Source: Cardiocondyla obscurior (taxonomy: Eukaryota > Arthropoda > Insecta > Hymenoptera > Formicidae). From it: 64,000 nucleotides of DNA. Location: positions 5,402,395-5,466,394 of the forward strand of contig NC_091872.1 in assembly GCF_019399895.1 (NCBI RefSeq). The letters are read 5' to 3'. Each line of letters opens with the position of its first letter. Within the stretch, counting starts at the first letter, position 1. The notes under the pieces were generated by a model. It saw only the letters and a program-made list of their open reading frames with translations. It had not been told where the DNA came from and did no database searches. Shown here piece after piece: positions 63,101-64,000 of this stretch. The position numbers and the translations under genes are program-made.

Positions 63101-64000
63101 CCACGATCTCGCGGCGAGCATCTTCCATCCAGGAAAACATGCCGTTCTCGTTCCCTTCGTGCCGTTCTCGTTAAATTGTTCGTCCTCCCTTCCTCGCGCT
63201 TCCCCAGATTCCCAGGCGACGACGAAGCGCGATCGGCGTCCAAACACTCCCAGTTTAATGAAAAATCGATCGATCGGCAGCTCCCTTCGCGAAAAATACA
63301 CATCGGATTTTCACGCACCTGCCATTTATTTCGAATTAAATATTTAATGACGATGTATATATTAATGACTAAAACGATCGCAATATCAGTTTCCAGCATT
63401 GTGTCAGCTTCGCAAATATTTAACGAATATAAATATTTTATATCGATGGGAGGAATTTTATTACATATCTGCGCAAAGAATGTTCGACGTGTAAATATTA
63501 TAGTTTTTTAAAGTTCCTTTCTGTTCGGTCGCTCGTATTATAATATAAGGAGGCTTCTGTAATATTTATAAAGGCGCATGCAGGTTTAATATTTTTAGAG
63601 GAAGAGAGTTATGGAGATATTAAATAACTTTATTTTTAGGGAAAACAAGTGTCGCGAAATAAAATTTTTGTTTTGAAATACTCAAGTTTTCTTACGCCTT
63701 CGTAGGCGAAGTTATTGCGTGTTTACGAAGGACGGGCTTGTCTTCATAAAGGGCTACTATGCCCGTAAAAATAACTTGCATTCTCGTACGTAATATAAAA
63801 TATTTCAAAATTTACATATTGCAAAAGTTTTAAAAAGTAATAAATAATAAATAAAACTAATATTTTTAGGGATAGAAATAAAATGTAAAAGATATATCAA
63901 CCCCTCTACTTTTAATTAAAAATTTTTTTTTCTTACAATCACACATTTATCAATGAAAAGTCGACTTTGCATGTCAAAGTAGATTTCAAAATTTTAGAAT

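Larger units (their letters stand above)
51514..64000. other. gene-less stretch, possible intron of the plus-strand transcript
   Basis: After the leader exons I found no convincing coding exon on the plus strand. Open frames at 57850-58341, 61994-62644 and elsewhere lack ATG starts or recognisable content, or are built on repeats. CpG-rich blocks alternate with AT-rich DNA. Microsatellites occur at 55257-55310, 58320-58355 and 60092-60109. Confidence 0.45.

Overview
This 64 kb window is eukaryotic nuclear DNA, most likely from an insect and probably a hymenopteran such as an ant. The reasons are spliced genes with GT-AG introns, AT-rich spacers mixed with very CpG-rich non-coding blocks, many poly-A/T runs and microsatellites, and protein families typical of insects. 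The species call is inference. Most of the window is intron or intergenic DNA. Most open frames in the CpG-rich blocks are chance openings, often open on both strands at once, so protein-like frames alone were not taken as genes.

Left part (1-13 kb), minus strand. Two separate large exons (7938-9258 and 11564-12812) each start with their own ATG, encode a long disordered N-terminal region, and end with the first membrane helix of an SLC16/monocarboxylate-transporter-like protein. Both carry the family motif PEGGWGYVI and both end at a phase-1 splice donor at nearly the same protein position. I found no exon for helices 2-12 in the window, either between the two exons or to their left. They are therefore either alternative first coding exons of one gene whose shared exons lie beyond the left edge, or two nested or tandem paralogues.

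Middle part (15.6-22.9 kb), minus strand. A GT92 (DUF23) family glycosyltransferase can be assembled from two exons. Exon 1 (22737-22875) encodes a type II signal anchor, and exon 2 (17164-18323) encodes the catalytic domain with a PIDIDE motif. A 4.4 kb intron separates them and the splice phases match exactly. Just downstream on the same strand, a three-exon model (15602-16481) gives a 146-residue basic protein of unknown family. It is supported only by splice signals and phase.

Right part (23-64 kb). No gene could be identified by homology. Tentative items are a two-exon minus-strand stretch with a 39-nt microexon (27126-27301), a candidate terminal exon with a strong acceptor (38878-39325), and a plus-strand leader near 51.1-51.5 kb with a short reading frame split by an intron whose stop codon abuts a splice donor. 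The rest holds microsatellites, homopolymers, hairpins and CpG-rich spacer. I found no tRNA, rRNA, CRISPR array, intact transposon or virus-derived gene.
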